DNA of 64,000 nt from Sphingobacterium faecium (lineage in GTDB: Bacteria > Bacteroidota > Bacteroidia > Sphingobacteriales > Sphingobacteriaceae). Shown here one piece after another: positions 1-7,696 of this stretch. The DNA lies in contig NZ_QBKH01000003.1 in the NCBI RefSeq assembly GCF_003054045.1, forward strand, positions 496,001-560,000. Direction: 5' to 3'. The position numbers were made by a program, and so were the translations under genes. Numbering within the stretch: the first letter of the stretch is position 1; each line of letters starts with the position of its first letter. The notes beneath the pieces were generated by a model. That model was not told the origin of the DNA. It saw only the letters and a program-made list of their open reading frames with translations, and ran no database searches.

Positions 1-93
1 CGAAAGGGCATATGCAGAAACGCTAGTTGTTTACCGTCTCTTAAATTTTCAGATGAAAAGTAAAAGCCTAGGTAAGGTAACGAAATTCCTGCT

Positions 94-117
94 CCAAAAA
101 AATATATATTTTTTTGG
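94..117. terminator. 24-bp perfect palindrome downstream of the AraC gene
   Basis: Two C, seven A, TATATA, seven T and two G form a perfect inverted repeat. It lies about 130 bases past the stop of the leftward AraC gene. It could be a terminator, but the weak stem and the distance leave that open. The rest of 1-247 shows no gene. Confidence 0.4.
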
Positions 118-247
118 TTAGCACAAATTTTGTTGAAAATTGACTGCATATCGACCATCGCTTTCTACAAAAATAAGCCTAAAAACGTAATCCGTGTGTT
201 TTGTTTAGTATAAATAATAGGACAAATCGTGCATTTGTCAACAAAAT

Positions 248-1114
248 CTATTTGGATTCATTACGATAAGATGTTGGCGACATGCCTACAATTTTCTTAA
301 AGATTCGCGAAAAATAGGACGGATCGGAGAAATCTAATTCGTAGCAGATGTCGGCTATGCTTTTGGTCGATTCGAATAGCAGCAATTGGCTATGCATGAC
401 CAAGACTTCCAGAATGAGCTCTTTGGATGATTTTTTAAATACGGTGGATACACACCTGTTTAAGTAATTAGGGGAAACGGCGAGCTTATCGGCATAAAAT
501 CCGATCTCCTTCTGTTTTAAAAAGTTCTTGTGGACAAGTTGTTTAAACATCATGGCAATCTCTTGACTGCGATTGAGCATTTTGTTGGTGGCTGAAAGCT
601 TGATGATCTTTAATAAGGCCGATTTTAATAGGCTCTCAAACAACTCTTTATAGGGCGATGCGGTATGGAGTTCTTTGTAAAGCAGCCTAAAGAGTTGATG
701 AAGGTCATGGTCCTCCTCCACGGAAAGATTATGCAACGGTGAAATATTAAAAATATTTAAGATTTCTTGCTCTCGGAATATGGAAGTCATCGCGGCATCA
801 TTGACCAATATGCAGTGTCCTTTGGCAGATTTGTCTACCGATTTGATGACCGATATATTTCCATAGTTACTCATTAAGATAGCAGGCGCTTGGACAACAT
901 ATTCCTTTGGGCCAATCTGGTGCTTGAAATAGCCTTCAGTAATGTGTACTAGTAAATTGTAACCTAGAAAAATGGGGGGAGTTGGAAATTTAATATAGGG
1001 TGCAATTTCGCTGAGTCGAAAGATCTTGACCGGTGAACGCATATATTTGAGGTGGTCTAAACTACCAAACATAAAACGTTCTACAAATTCATCTGCATTT
1101 ACTTGTTTTTCCAT
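248..1114 (-). CDS. AraC family transcriptional regulator
   Basis: This 288-residue protein has an N-terminal cupin-like sensor region (about 1-150) and a C-terminal pair of helix-turn-helix motifs (about 185-285). It ends in the diagnostic AraC pattern DPSYFSRIFKKIVGMSPTSYR. It should bind DNA and respond to a small ligand, which the sequence does not reveal. No target gene is adjacent on the right: the next gene upstream, a nitroreductase, is on the same strand with a 341-base spacer. The start is the first ATG of the frame and fits the family length (about 280-300). Function as an AraC regulator is secure; ligand and regulon are unknown. Confidence 0.9.
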   Translation of the reverse strand: MEKQVNADEFVERFMFGSLDHLKYMRSPVKIFRLSEIAPYIKFPTPPIFLGYNLLVHITEGYFKHQIGPKEYVVQAPAILMSNYGNISVIKSVDKSAKGHCILVNDAAMTSIFREQEILNIFNISPLHNLSVEEDHDLHQLFRLLYKELHTASPYKELFESLLKSALLKIIKLSATNKMLNRSQEIAMMFKQLVHKNFLKQKEIGFYADKLAVSPNYLNRCVSTVFKKSSKELILEVLVMHSQLLLFESTKSIADICYELDFSDPSYFSRIFKKIVGMSPTSYRNESK

Positions 1115-1310
1115 GATTTGATCCCTAATATAAGAATTGTGAATAAGAACACTAAAGCTAAAAGATGTTTTCTTTCCTTTCCAATATTGCGGATGGAAAT
1201 GACAGCAATTTTACACGAAAAATATCAATATGGTCCGCTCGCGAAAGATAACGACAGAAATAGGAACAACGTTGGTCCTCAATTTCTCAATCCAGTCATC
1301 ATTGAATAAC

Positions 1311-1385
1311 AAAGGGTCTAGCGTCACGAGCTGCTCTTTGTAAGTGTTTTTTCTTCATCGGAGCAATTGAAACGTTAGACCCTTT
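1311..1385. repeat. Large stem-loop in the spacer between nitroreductase and AraC genes
   Basis: A 14-bp stem (1311-1324 with 1372-1385, one G-T wobble) encloses a 47-base loop. The loop contains a second 5-bp stem (TGCTC at 1332, GAGCA at 1361) and a T-run. It sits 70 bases past the stop of the leftward nitroreductase gene, so it may be its terminator or a structured RNA. The remainder of the 341-base spacer 1115-1455 holds no convincing gene. Confidence 0.45.
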
Positions 1386-1455
1386 AAGTTATTGGGCTTG
1401 CAAGTAGTCGCTTAACGGTAAAAGACTGTCATTCGTTTACCTGCAACACCGGGTA

Positions 1456-2088
1456 TTATCTATAAATCGCAAATTCTTCTAATGGATTTCTTACTTTTTT
1501 CATGGGTGCTAACCAATCTTTTTCTTCGTCTCGGTACCCAACATACATCAACGATACACTTTTTAAACCTAGACTTGCTAAGTCAAGTACTTCATCGATC
1601 ACTTGGTTGCTAAAGCCTTCTGCTGGAGTGCTATCTATCCGCAATTCTGCAGCTTGTGCCAAAGCTAGACCTAGTCCGATATAGGACTGTTTTGAAGTGT
1701 GTATAAAATGTTCTTCTTCTGTTTGTGAAGCATACATTTTTTTGATCATGTCGGTATAGCTATTGAAACGTCCAGCTGGTAGATCACGTTCTTCGGTCGT
1801 ACGGGTGTAAATGCTATCGATACGCTCATCTGTATATTTGTCCCAAGCGGCGAATACCAATAGGTGTGAGCAGTCGCGCATACATTCAGGATTTAATGCC
1901 CCTGCCATTAATTTTTCACGTATTTCTTGGCTTTCGACAACTATTACTCGAAAAGGCTGAAGTCCCGATGATGTTGGTGCTAGACGGGCTGCTTCTACAA
2001 TTTTTTCGATATCCTCTTTACTTACTTTTTTGGTCGGGTCGTATGCTTTTGCAGCATGACGCCACTGTAGATCTGCTATTAATGTCAT
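1456..2088 (-). CDS. NAD(P)H-dependent nitroreductase family protein
   Basis: The 210-residue protein is a flavin reductase of the NfsB/DrgA nitroreductase fold. These are cytosolic FMN enzymes that reduce nitro compounds or quinones with NAD(P)H. The N-terminal RHAAKAYDP, the FMN-binding region APTSSGLQPFRVIVVES (about residues 37-53) and the late GLGLALAQAAELRIDSTP segment are typical. I chose the ATG at 2088 because the 36 upstream in-frame codons are not part of the family and 210 residues is the usual length. It lies 137 bases downstream of an OhrR-type repressor on the same strand, so peroxide or electrophile control is plausible. Natural substrate unknown. Confidence 0.9.
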   Translation of the reverse strand: MTLIADLQWRHAAKAYDPTKKVSKEDIEKIVEAARLAPTSSGLQPFRVIVVESQEIREKLMAGALNPECMRDCSHLLVFAAWDKYTDERIDSIYTRTTEERDLPAGRFNSYTDMIKKMYASQTEEEHFIHTSKQSYIGLGLALAQAAELRIDSTPAEGFSNQVIDEVLDLASLGLKSVSLMYVGYRDEEKDWLAPMKKVRNPLEEFAIYR

Positions 2089-2225
2089 TGTTTTAATTTT
2101 AAATGGTGTTAACCTTGATCTGGAATGCGACTCCAATTGTTTTTGATCTGTGGAAAAGATGTTTTTCCGTAGATGTTGATGGGTATGGTGTCGCAATCAA
2201 CGATTCAAGATTTTACTATTTGTTC

Positions 2226-2648
2226 TTATTTTAATTTTAATATTTTATCCGCTATGCTGCGTATAGAGTCAATTTCTTCTTGCGTTATTTCCAGTTCTTG
2301 AATTAATTTCTCTGGGATGCATTTTGCTTTTTTCTTTAAATCAATCCCCATATTCGTTAAGGAAATTTCAACGACTCGCTCATCTACCGTACTGCGTTGT
2401 CTTAGGACAATTTGCTTTTGCTCCAGACGTTTTAGTAAGGGAGTCAGTGTACCGCTATCCAACAATAATTTGTGTCCGATCTGGTTGACTGTCTGCTTAT
2501 CATTTTCCCACAGCACCATCAATACAAGGTATTGAGGGTAGGTGAGTCCGATCTCATCAAGATGAGGGCGGTAACGCTGTATGATCTCACGACTCAATGC
2601 ATAGAGTGGAAAACAGAGCTGGTTGTCCAACTTTAAAAGATCTTTCAT
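2226..2648 (-). CDS. ohrR: MarR/OhrR-type peroxide-sensing repressor
   Basis: This 140-residue winged-helix protein closely follows Bacillus OhrR: LKLDNQLCFPLYALSRE at the N-terminus, LTYPQYLVLMVLWEN, then LDSGTLTPLLKRLEQK as the recognition helix and DERVVEISLT as the wing. Cys12 (LCFPLY) sits where OhrR has its reactive cysteine, whose oxidation by organic hydroperoxides releases DNA. No second cysteine appropriate for a 2-Cys OhrR is evident. I chose the ATG at 2648, not the upstream in-frame ATG at 2690, because homology begins there and a -7 box lies between the two. The usual partner ohr is absent; a nitroreductase follows instead. Confidence 0.88.
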   Translation of the reverse strand: MKDLLKLDNQLCFPLYALSREIIQRYRPHLDEIGLTYPQYLVLMVLWENDKQTVNQIGHKLLLDSGTLTPLLKRLEQKQIVLRQRSTVDERVVEISLTNMGIDLKKKAKCIPEKLIQELEITQEEIDSIRSIADKILKLK

Positions 2649-2667
2649 ATCAATTTTGTTTGCGCTA

Positions 2668-2710
2668 CAAATATAACAAGTTATCTGCAATTATATTGTG
2701 TGCAATATAA
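2668..2710 (-). promoter_or_regulatory. ohrR promoter with two inverted repeats (candidate OhrR operator)
   Basis: Read on the minus strand, TATATTTG (2675-2668) matches the Bacteroidota -7 consensus TAnnTTTG, 20 bases before the chosen start. Two perfect inverted repeats flank it: ATAAC-AA-GTTAT at 2673-2684, and an 8-bp arm repeat TTATATTG-TGTG-CAATATAA at 2691-2710 covering the -33 region. This fits autoregulation by OhrR, which binds inverted repeats at its own promoter. Operator function is inferred. Confidence 0.6.
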
Positions 2711-3125
2711 AAAATAGTTTATTTAAAGTATTTATTGACAATGCTGTGGCATTGTTCTTTGTTAAATGGAGATCATGGTCTTGTTACGCTGGATGGGTAA
2801 TCTAAGCGTGATTTTTCATTCCGAGTAACGGAAATGAATATCGTATAAACGTTAGCTGTTCAGCTGAAACTTTGTTCTTGTGGTTGACATCTGGCTACTT
2901 TTTTGTTTAATCTGGTTTGCATCGCGCAAATGCTTTATATTTTGATTTTCATAAAACATTTTGTGTTACACAGGGGTTTTACAACAGGGAGCAGTGCTCA
3001 ACCTAAGAACTGCTACCTGTACAACTTTTTGGATTTGATATCTGAAATAGAAATGAGAGCTCAAGAAGGAAATGGCTCTATTTCTGATCCGTGAACAGGC
3101 GATTTAATATAAAAAAAAACAACAT
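2711..3125. other. Spacer upstream of aspA, no gene seen
   Basis: This stretch separates the divergent ohrR and aspA genes. A 63-codon frame at 2903-3094 lacks protein-like composition and known motifs, so I do not call it. It must hold the aspA promoter, but I see no clear TAnnTTTG box close to the gene. Confidence 0.6.
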
Positions 3126-4538
3126 ATGATGACATCATCTCGAATTGAACATGATTTTTTAGGAGAAAAGGAAATTAGCAATGATTGCTATTATGGGGTT
3201 CAGACGTTGCGCGCCAAGGAAAATTTCGATATTACCGGAATCCCAATCGGTAGTGAACCTCTTTTTATCAAGGCATTTGGTTATGTAAAGAAGGCTGCGG
3301 CTTTGGCAAATCGGGATTTGGGTATTTTGGATCCCAACAAAGCGGAAGCAATCGCTTATGCTTGTGACCGTTTGATCGCAGGTGAATTTACGGATCAGTT
3401 TATCAGTGATCTTATACAAGGGGGAGCAGGTACTTCTACCAATATGAATGCCAATGAAGTGATTGCTAATCTGGGGCTGGAATACTTGGGGCATAAAAAG
3501 GGAGAATATATTTACTTGCACCCCAATAACGATGTCAATTTATCACAGAGTACGAATGATTCTTATCCTACTGCTTTTCGAATTGCGATATACCTTAAAA
3601 TTGCATCGTTTTCTATAGCTCTGGAAGAGTTGCAAGAAGCTTTTTTTAATAAAGGAAAAGAATTTGATGGGATTTTAAAAATGGGACGTACGCAATTGCA
3701 AGATGCGGTCCCGATGACTTTAGGGCAGGAATTTAATGCTTTTGCAACGACTTTGGGTGAAGATGTCATGCGCATCCGTGAGGCTTCTCAGTTGATTACG
3801 GAAGTAAATATGGGGGCTACAGCTATCGGTACGGGAGTAAATGCTCCTGAGGGCTATGCACAACTTTGTGTCAAGTATCTGGCAGACATCAGTGAGGTGC
3901 CCGTGACACTTGCTGCAGATTTGATTGAGGCGACCTATGATACCGGGGCATTGGTACAGCTGAGTGGCACGCTAAAGCGAAATGCCATAAAATTGAGTAA
4001 AATCTGTAATGATCTGCGCTTATTGAGTAGCGGACCGCGATGTGGTCTGAATGAAATCAACTTGCCTGCTATGCAGCCTGGTTCTTCGATCATGCCTGGG
4101 AAGGTTAATCCTGTGATTCCGGAAGTGATGAATCAAACTTGCTTTTATGTGATCGGTGCTGATCTGACCGTGACGATGGCTGCAGAGGCTGGTCAGCTGC
4201 AGTTGAATGTGATGGAGCCTGTGATCGGAATGGCCTTATTTACGTCTTTACAGTACTTGACTAAGGCTTGTCGCACGTTGAAGGATAAGTGCGTGGTCGG
4301 AATCACGGCGAATGTGGAGCATAGTAAAAATCTGGTGATGCAAAGTATAGGAATTGTCACGCAATTAAATCCGATCTTAGGTTACGAAGAATGTTCTTCG
4401 ATCGCGAAAGAGGCCTTGAAAACAGGGAAGTCTATTTATGACATCGTGGTTATCGAACGGAAGTTGATCACGCAGGCCAAGTGGGATGAGATCTATTCAA
4501 TTGAAAATTTAATTCATCCTAAATTTATATCACATTGA
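3126..4538 (+). CDS. aspA: Aspartate ammonia-lyase
   Basis: The 470-residue enzyme converts L-aspartate to fumarate and ammonia in the cytosol, feeding amino-acid nitrogen and carbon into the TCA cycle. It belongs to the fumarase/aspartase superfamily. The three conserved regions are present: GGAGTSTNMNANEV (99-112), STNDSYPTA (142-150) and the signature GSSIMPGKVNP (319-329), which carries the catalytic serine. QDAVPMTLGQEF (192-203) is also family-typical. Length matches AspA (about 468-478). ATG at 3126 is followed directly by another ATG at 3129; either may be used. The gene stands alone and ends at a strong bidirectional hairpin. Confidence 0.95.
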   Translation: MMTSSRIEHDFLGEKEISNDCYYGVQTLRAKENFDITGIPIGSEPLFIKAFGYVKKAAALANRDLGILDPNKAEAIAYACDRLIAGEFTDQFISDLIQGGAGTSTNMNANEVIANLGLEYLGHKKGEYIYLHPNNDVNLSQSTNDSYPTAFRIAIYLKIASFSIALEELQEAFFNKGKEFDGILKMGRTQLQDAVPMTLGQEFNAFATTLGEDVMRIREASQLITEVNMGATAIGTGVNAPEGYAQLCVKYLADISEVPVTLAADLIEATYDTGALVQLSGTLKRNAIKLSKICNDLRLLSSGPRCGLNEINLPAMQPGSSIMPGKVNPVIPEVMNQTCFYVIGADLTVTMAAEAGQLQLNVMEPVIGMALFTSLQYLTKACRTLKDKCVVGITANVEHSKNLVMQSIGIVTQLNPILGYEECSSIAKEALKTGKSIYDIVVIERKLITQAKWDEIYSIENLIHPKFISH

Positions 4539-4634
4539 TCCTTGCTATTTGTAATGTTGCACACTATAACGATGGAAGGCATCACAGAAGCAGTGGAGCT
4601 GGTATGGTCTAAAAAAACGTAATGCAGAAAGTGC

Positions 4635-4683
4635 AATTTAGATGGATATGCCCGATATTTTATCGGGCATATCCATCTAAATT
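4635..4683. terminator. Bidirectional terminator, 23-bp perfect stem
   Basis: Arms 4635-4657 and 4661-4683 are perfectly complementary around a 3-base loop (TTT). The arms begin AATTTAGATGG and end GCCCGATA, so A/T ends serve both directions. It lies between convergent aspA (+) and the S24 repressor gene (-). Confidence 0.85.
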
Positions 4684-4747
4684 AAAAATGAACGTTGTTT
4701 AACTTTTGGGGTGAAGTCCGATTTTGTATCTGAACCCTTATTTTTCT

Positions 4748-5554
4748 TTAATTCTTATTGGTGATGAGATCTTTAATATCTTCTAAACTTTGCAGCACGG
4801 TCTCCATGACGGTTTGTGTTTCCGGCAATGCTGTGGTGTGATAACTATGGAATTCCCATACTTCTAACACCTGCTCAAAGGGTATGGAATAGACTTCATA
4901 AATCTGATTTAATGATCGGCACTGTAAAAAGCCGCCTTCGAGTATGCTGATGGACTTGAAGACAATATCTTGACCCTTGAGCACGACGATGGCTAATGTT
5001 TCGGGCTTAAGCTGATCCCAGTTTTCGAGAAACTTACCCGTGACATCCATTTTTTGTGGAAAAGGCAACATGGAATCCCCGTGGATGGGAAAGGTGCGAT
5101 AGGTGCGATGTTTAGGAAGATTTGGGATCTGATATTTTGGAAGTTCAGCTAGATAAAGTGGGTCGGCATATCCGCCTGTGATATATCCTGCCTTTCCTTG
5201 TAAGGGTACATAATCAGCATTTTCATGATCCGTTTTATCGACTGTGATGGCCAGTACACGTAAGTTTCCACCTTTGATATAAATATCATTTCCGGCTTGC
5301 AGATCGCGAATTTTCAATTCGCCCAATTTACTGATATCTACCGTCAGTAAGGTATCCAAGCTGATCTTAAAATAATTGGATATAGAGAGTAAAAAATGGG
5401 GTTCCATCGCCTTTGTTTTTCCAATTTCGATCAATGCAAGCTTTGTACGCGTTACATTAATGGCATCTGCAAGTACTGTCTGACTCACTTTTTTACGCTC
5501 TCGAAGGAACTTGAGGTTATTAGTGAAAAAAATTTTTGGTTCTTTATCTTTCAT
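4748..5554 (-). CDS. XRE family repressor with S24 (LexA/CI-like) self-cleavage domain
   Basis: The 268-residue protein joins an XRE helix-turn-helix (about 10-70; VSQTVLADAINVTRTKLALIE) to a C-terminal S24 peptidase domain. The catalytic pair is visible: Ser161 in HGDSMLPF and Lys200 in DIVFKS. A likely Ala122-Gly123 cleavage bond lies in LQGKAGYITG. Such proteins repress genes until RecA-type or other signals trigger self-cleavage. No prophage genes flank it. It is divergent from a DnaQ/GIY-YIG nuclease, which suggests a DNA-damage module. Its start region overlaps closely spaced GAAACA half-sites. The inducing signal is inferred from the family, not shown. Confidence 0.88.
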   Translation of the reverse strand: MKDKEPKIFFTNNLKFLRERKKVSQTVLADAINVTRTKLALIEIGKTKAMEPHFLLSISNYFKISLDTLLTVDISKLGELKIRDLQAGNDIYIKGGNLRVLAITVDKTDHENADYVPLQGKAGYITGGYADPLYLAELPKYQIPNLPKHRTYRTFPIHGDSMLPFPQKMDVTGKFLENWDQLKPETLAIVVLKGQDIVFKSISILEGGFLQCRSLNQIYEVYSIPFEQVLEVWEFHSYHTTALPETQTVMETVLQSLEDIKDLITNKN

Positions 5555-5565
5555 TTGTTATTATT

Positions 5566-5595
5566 AGAAACATATAATTGTTTCTATTGGAAACA
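5566..5595. promoter_or_regulatory. Three alternating GAAACA half-sites (candidate S24 repressor operator)
   Basis: AGAAACA-TATAAT-TGTTTCT (5566-5585) is a perfect 7-bp-arm inverted repeat. A third half-site, GAAACA at 5590-5595, follows 5 bases after TGTTTC. The cluster begins 12 bases upstream of the repressor start codon, where binding would block its own transcription and perhaps that of the divergent nuclease gene. Confidence 0.6.
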
Positions 5596-5806
5596 AATAT
5601 AGTGTAAAATATTGAAAAATATCGGCTTGGGTATAGGAATATAATGGGATGTCGTTACGTTACTATAGGAATGAAAAACTTGGTGCATGCTCGCTTGATG
5701 GAAGGATTTTTGTATAGGAATGAGGGATCTTTATTATGGTGGAATAAGACGTTTTTCATACTGTACCAACTTATTTGAATGGATGAACGTGAATAAATTT
5801 AAAAAT

Positions 5807-7237
5807 ATGGAATATGCCATTGTTGATATCGAAACCACGGGTGGGCATGCGAGAAATAGCAGAATGACTGAAATTGCTATTGTTATACACGATGGGCTTC
5901 GTGTTATCGAGCGATGGGAGTCTTTGATCAATCCCGAACAGGATATCCCACTGGCTATTTTTGCATTAACGGGTATTGATAATGATCTGGTCGCGAATGC
6001 TCCGGTATTTGGTGATATTGCGCAGCAGGTGTTCAATATGCTTGATGGACGTATTTTTGTTGCTCATAATGTCAATTTTGATTACTCTTTTATTCGCCAT
6101 CAATTGGAAGAGGAGGGATTTAAATGGGGGGCTAGAAAATTGTGTACCGTCAGGTTGAGCCGAAAAATCAAACCTGGTTTTCCATCCTATAGTTTAGGCA
6201 AGCTGTGTGATGCTTTGGGCATTCCGATTTCCAATCGTCACCGTGCTGGTGGTGATGCTGAAGCAACTGCTCTATTATTTGCATCTCTTTTAGAATGGGA
6301 TCATGAAGGAGTGCTGGAGGAGATGCTGAAAAAAACTTCAACGGACCAACGTTTTCCTCCGAATCTTGCAATCGAGGATTTTGAAGCGCTTCCAGCACAG
6401 CCCGGGGTTTATTACTTTTTGAATCAGCAGGGTAAGGTGATTTATGTGGGTAAGGCAGTTCACCTCAAAAAGCGTGTCGCTTCTCATTTTACAGGACATA
6501 GTATTCATAAGCAAAGGCAACATTTCTTAAAGGAGATCTATCATATCACTTTTGAGGTCTGTGCGACCGAATTAATGGCCTTATTGCTCGAATGTACCGA
6601 GATAAAAAGGCTATGGCCGGCTTATAACCGTGCTTTAAAACGTTTTGAACCTAAATTTGGTTTGTTTAGATATGAAGCGCAAAATGGTTATCATTACTTG
6701 GCTGTTGGAAAATTGAAAAAGCATTGTCAATGCTTACAAACGTTTAATGTGGAATATGAAGGAATCCATGTCTTACGTCAGTTGATGATTAACTTTGACT
6801 TGGATCCTCGCATGTGTATGTTTGCGGCAGCAGATACGCCATATGCTCAGAGAATTAAAGAGGCTGATGCCGATCTTCCAAATATCGAAATGCATAATGC
6901 GCAAGTTGATTTGGCGGTCGATCATCTTTTGGGACAGCAACCAACTTTCGTGATCGTGGACAAAGGTAGAACGCTTGATGAAAAAAGTTATGTGTGGGTC
7001 GAACAGGGAAATTTTTATGCTATGGGCTATCTGGATCAAGATGCACAGCTCGCGTCAATCGAAGATATTCGCTCGAGTTTAAAGCGCTATTATGGTAATC
7101 ATTATATGATGCAGGTGATCAATTCCTACATCAATAAGTACCCCAGAAAGGTGACTTATTTGAATGATTGTCACAGAGCTGTCGTTTTACCCGAAGTGAC
7201 GGATGATTGCGATGGAGAATCTTTGATCTTGTTTTAA
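5807..7237 (+). CDS. DnaQ-like 3'-5' exonuclease fused to GIY-YIG nuclease
   Basis: The 476-residue fusion has an N-terminal DEDDh exonuclease domain (about 1-170): IVDIETTGG carries the first Asp and Glu, HNVNFDYSF the second Asp, and HRAGGDAEAT the His and final Asp. A GIY-YIG domain follows (about 190-275; PGVYYFLNQQGKVIYVGKA), as in the N-terminal nuclease of UvrC or Cho. A roughly 200-residue C-terminal part has no motif I recognise. Such fusions are widespread and are usually described as repair nucleases acting beside UvrABC. I start at ATG 5807, directly before the first exonuclease strand; ATG 5783 and 5720 are in frame. It is divergent from the S24 repressor. Confidence 0.85.
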   Translation: MEYAIVDIETTGGHARNSRMTEIAIVIHDGLRVIERWESLINPEQDIPLAIFALTGIDNDLVANAPVFGDIAQQVFNMLDGRIFVAHNVNFDYSFIRHQLEEEGFKWGARKLCTVRLSRKIKPGFPSYSLGKLCDALGIPISNRHRAGGDAEATALLFASLLEWDHEGVLEEMLKKTSTDQRFPPNLAIEDFEALPAQPGVYYFLNQQGKVIYVGKAVHLKKRVASHFTGHSIHKQRQHFLKEIYHITFEVCATELMALLLECTEIKRLWPAYNRALKRFEPKFGLFRYEAQNGYHYLAVGKLKKHCQCLQTFNVEYEGIHVLRQLMINFDLDPRMCMFAAADTPYAQRIKEADADLPNIEMHNAQVDLAVDHLLGQQPTFVIVDKGRTLDEKSYVWVEQGNFYAMGYLDQDAQLASIEDIRSSLKRYYGNHYMMQVINSYINKYPRKVTYLNDCHRAVVLPEVTDDCDGESLILF

Positions 7238-7273
7238 GTATACCTATTATTGAATTAAAATAAAAACAAACGA

Positions 7274-7696
7274 ATGGAATTGATATTATCGATAGTGAAT
7301 AGTGTTATTTTCTTATTTCTGGCATTGATGCATTTATATTGGGTCTGTAATGGTCAAGTGGGTATCGCAGCAACAATTCCAACGAAGTTGAATGGAAAGC
7401 GGGTCTTTACTCCCAGTCGTTTTGGTACTTTTGTTGTAGCCGCAGGATTGTTTGTGTTTGCGGTCACCAATATGATTTTTGGAGGGATGATTGAATCACC
7501 TGTTGGACTTTCTTATGTGAGTTATGCTATGTGGGGTATAGCTGGTATCTTCCTGATCCGTTTTATTGGTGATTTTAAATATGTCGGTATTACCAAGAGA
7601 TTCCGACAATCTGTTTTCGCTCGGAAAGATACCTTTTTTTATAGCCCGTTATGTTTTTTACTGGCTGTATCTCATGCTATTTTGCTTATGGGGTAA
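7274..7696 (+). CDS. DUF3995 family membrane protein
   Basis: The 140-residue protein has four predicted transmembrane helices (about 5-24, 50-70, 80-98, 120-138). Typical DUF3995 features are HLYWVCNGQVG near residue 20, the PTKLNG...FTPSRFGTFVVAAGL segment and a conserved GDFKYVG before the last helix. It presumably sits in the inner membrane; no activity is known for the family. It follows the nuclease gene by 36 bases and may be cotranscribed. Its stop codon (7694-7696) directly abuts the stop codon of the convergent MscS gene at 7697, leaving no spacer. Confidence 0.8.
   Translation: MELILSIVNSVIFLFLALMHLYWVCNGQVGIAATIPTKLNGKRVFTPSRFGTFVVAAGLFVFAVTNMIFGGMIESPVGLSYVSYAMWGIAGIFLIRFIGDFKYVGITKRFRQSVFARKDTFFYSPLCFLLAVSHAILLMG

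Noticed and set aside
1103..1309. 68-codon plus-strand frame over the AraC start
   Set aside because: Overlaps the AraC gene start antisense, has no start context, and its composition is not protein-like.
2903..3094. 63-codon frame before aspA
   Set aside because: No homology or motif recognised; it ends just before aspA but does not look like a leader peptide.
4748..5554. Prophage CI repressor
   Set aside because: The domain layout fits, but no phage genes, integrase or attachment sites are near; a chromosomal damage regulator is more likely.
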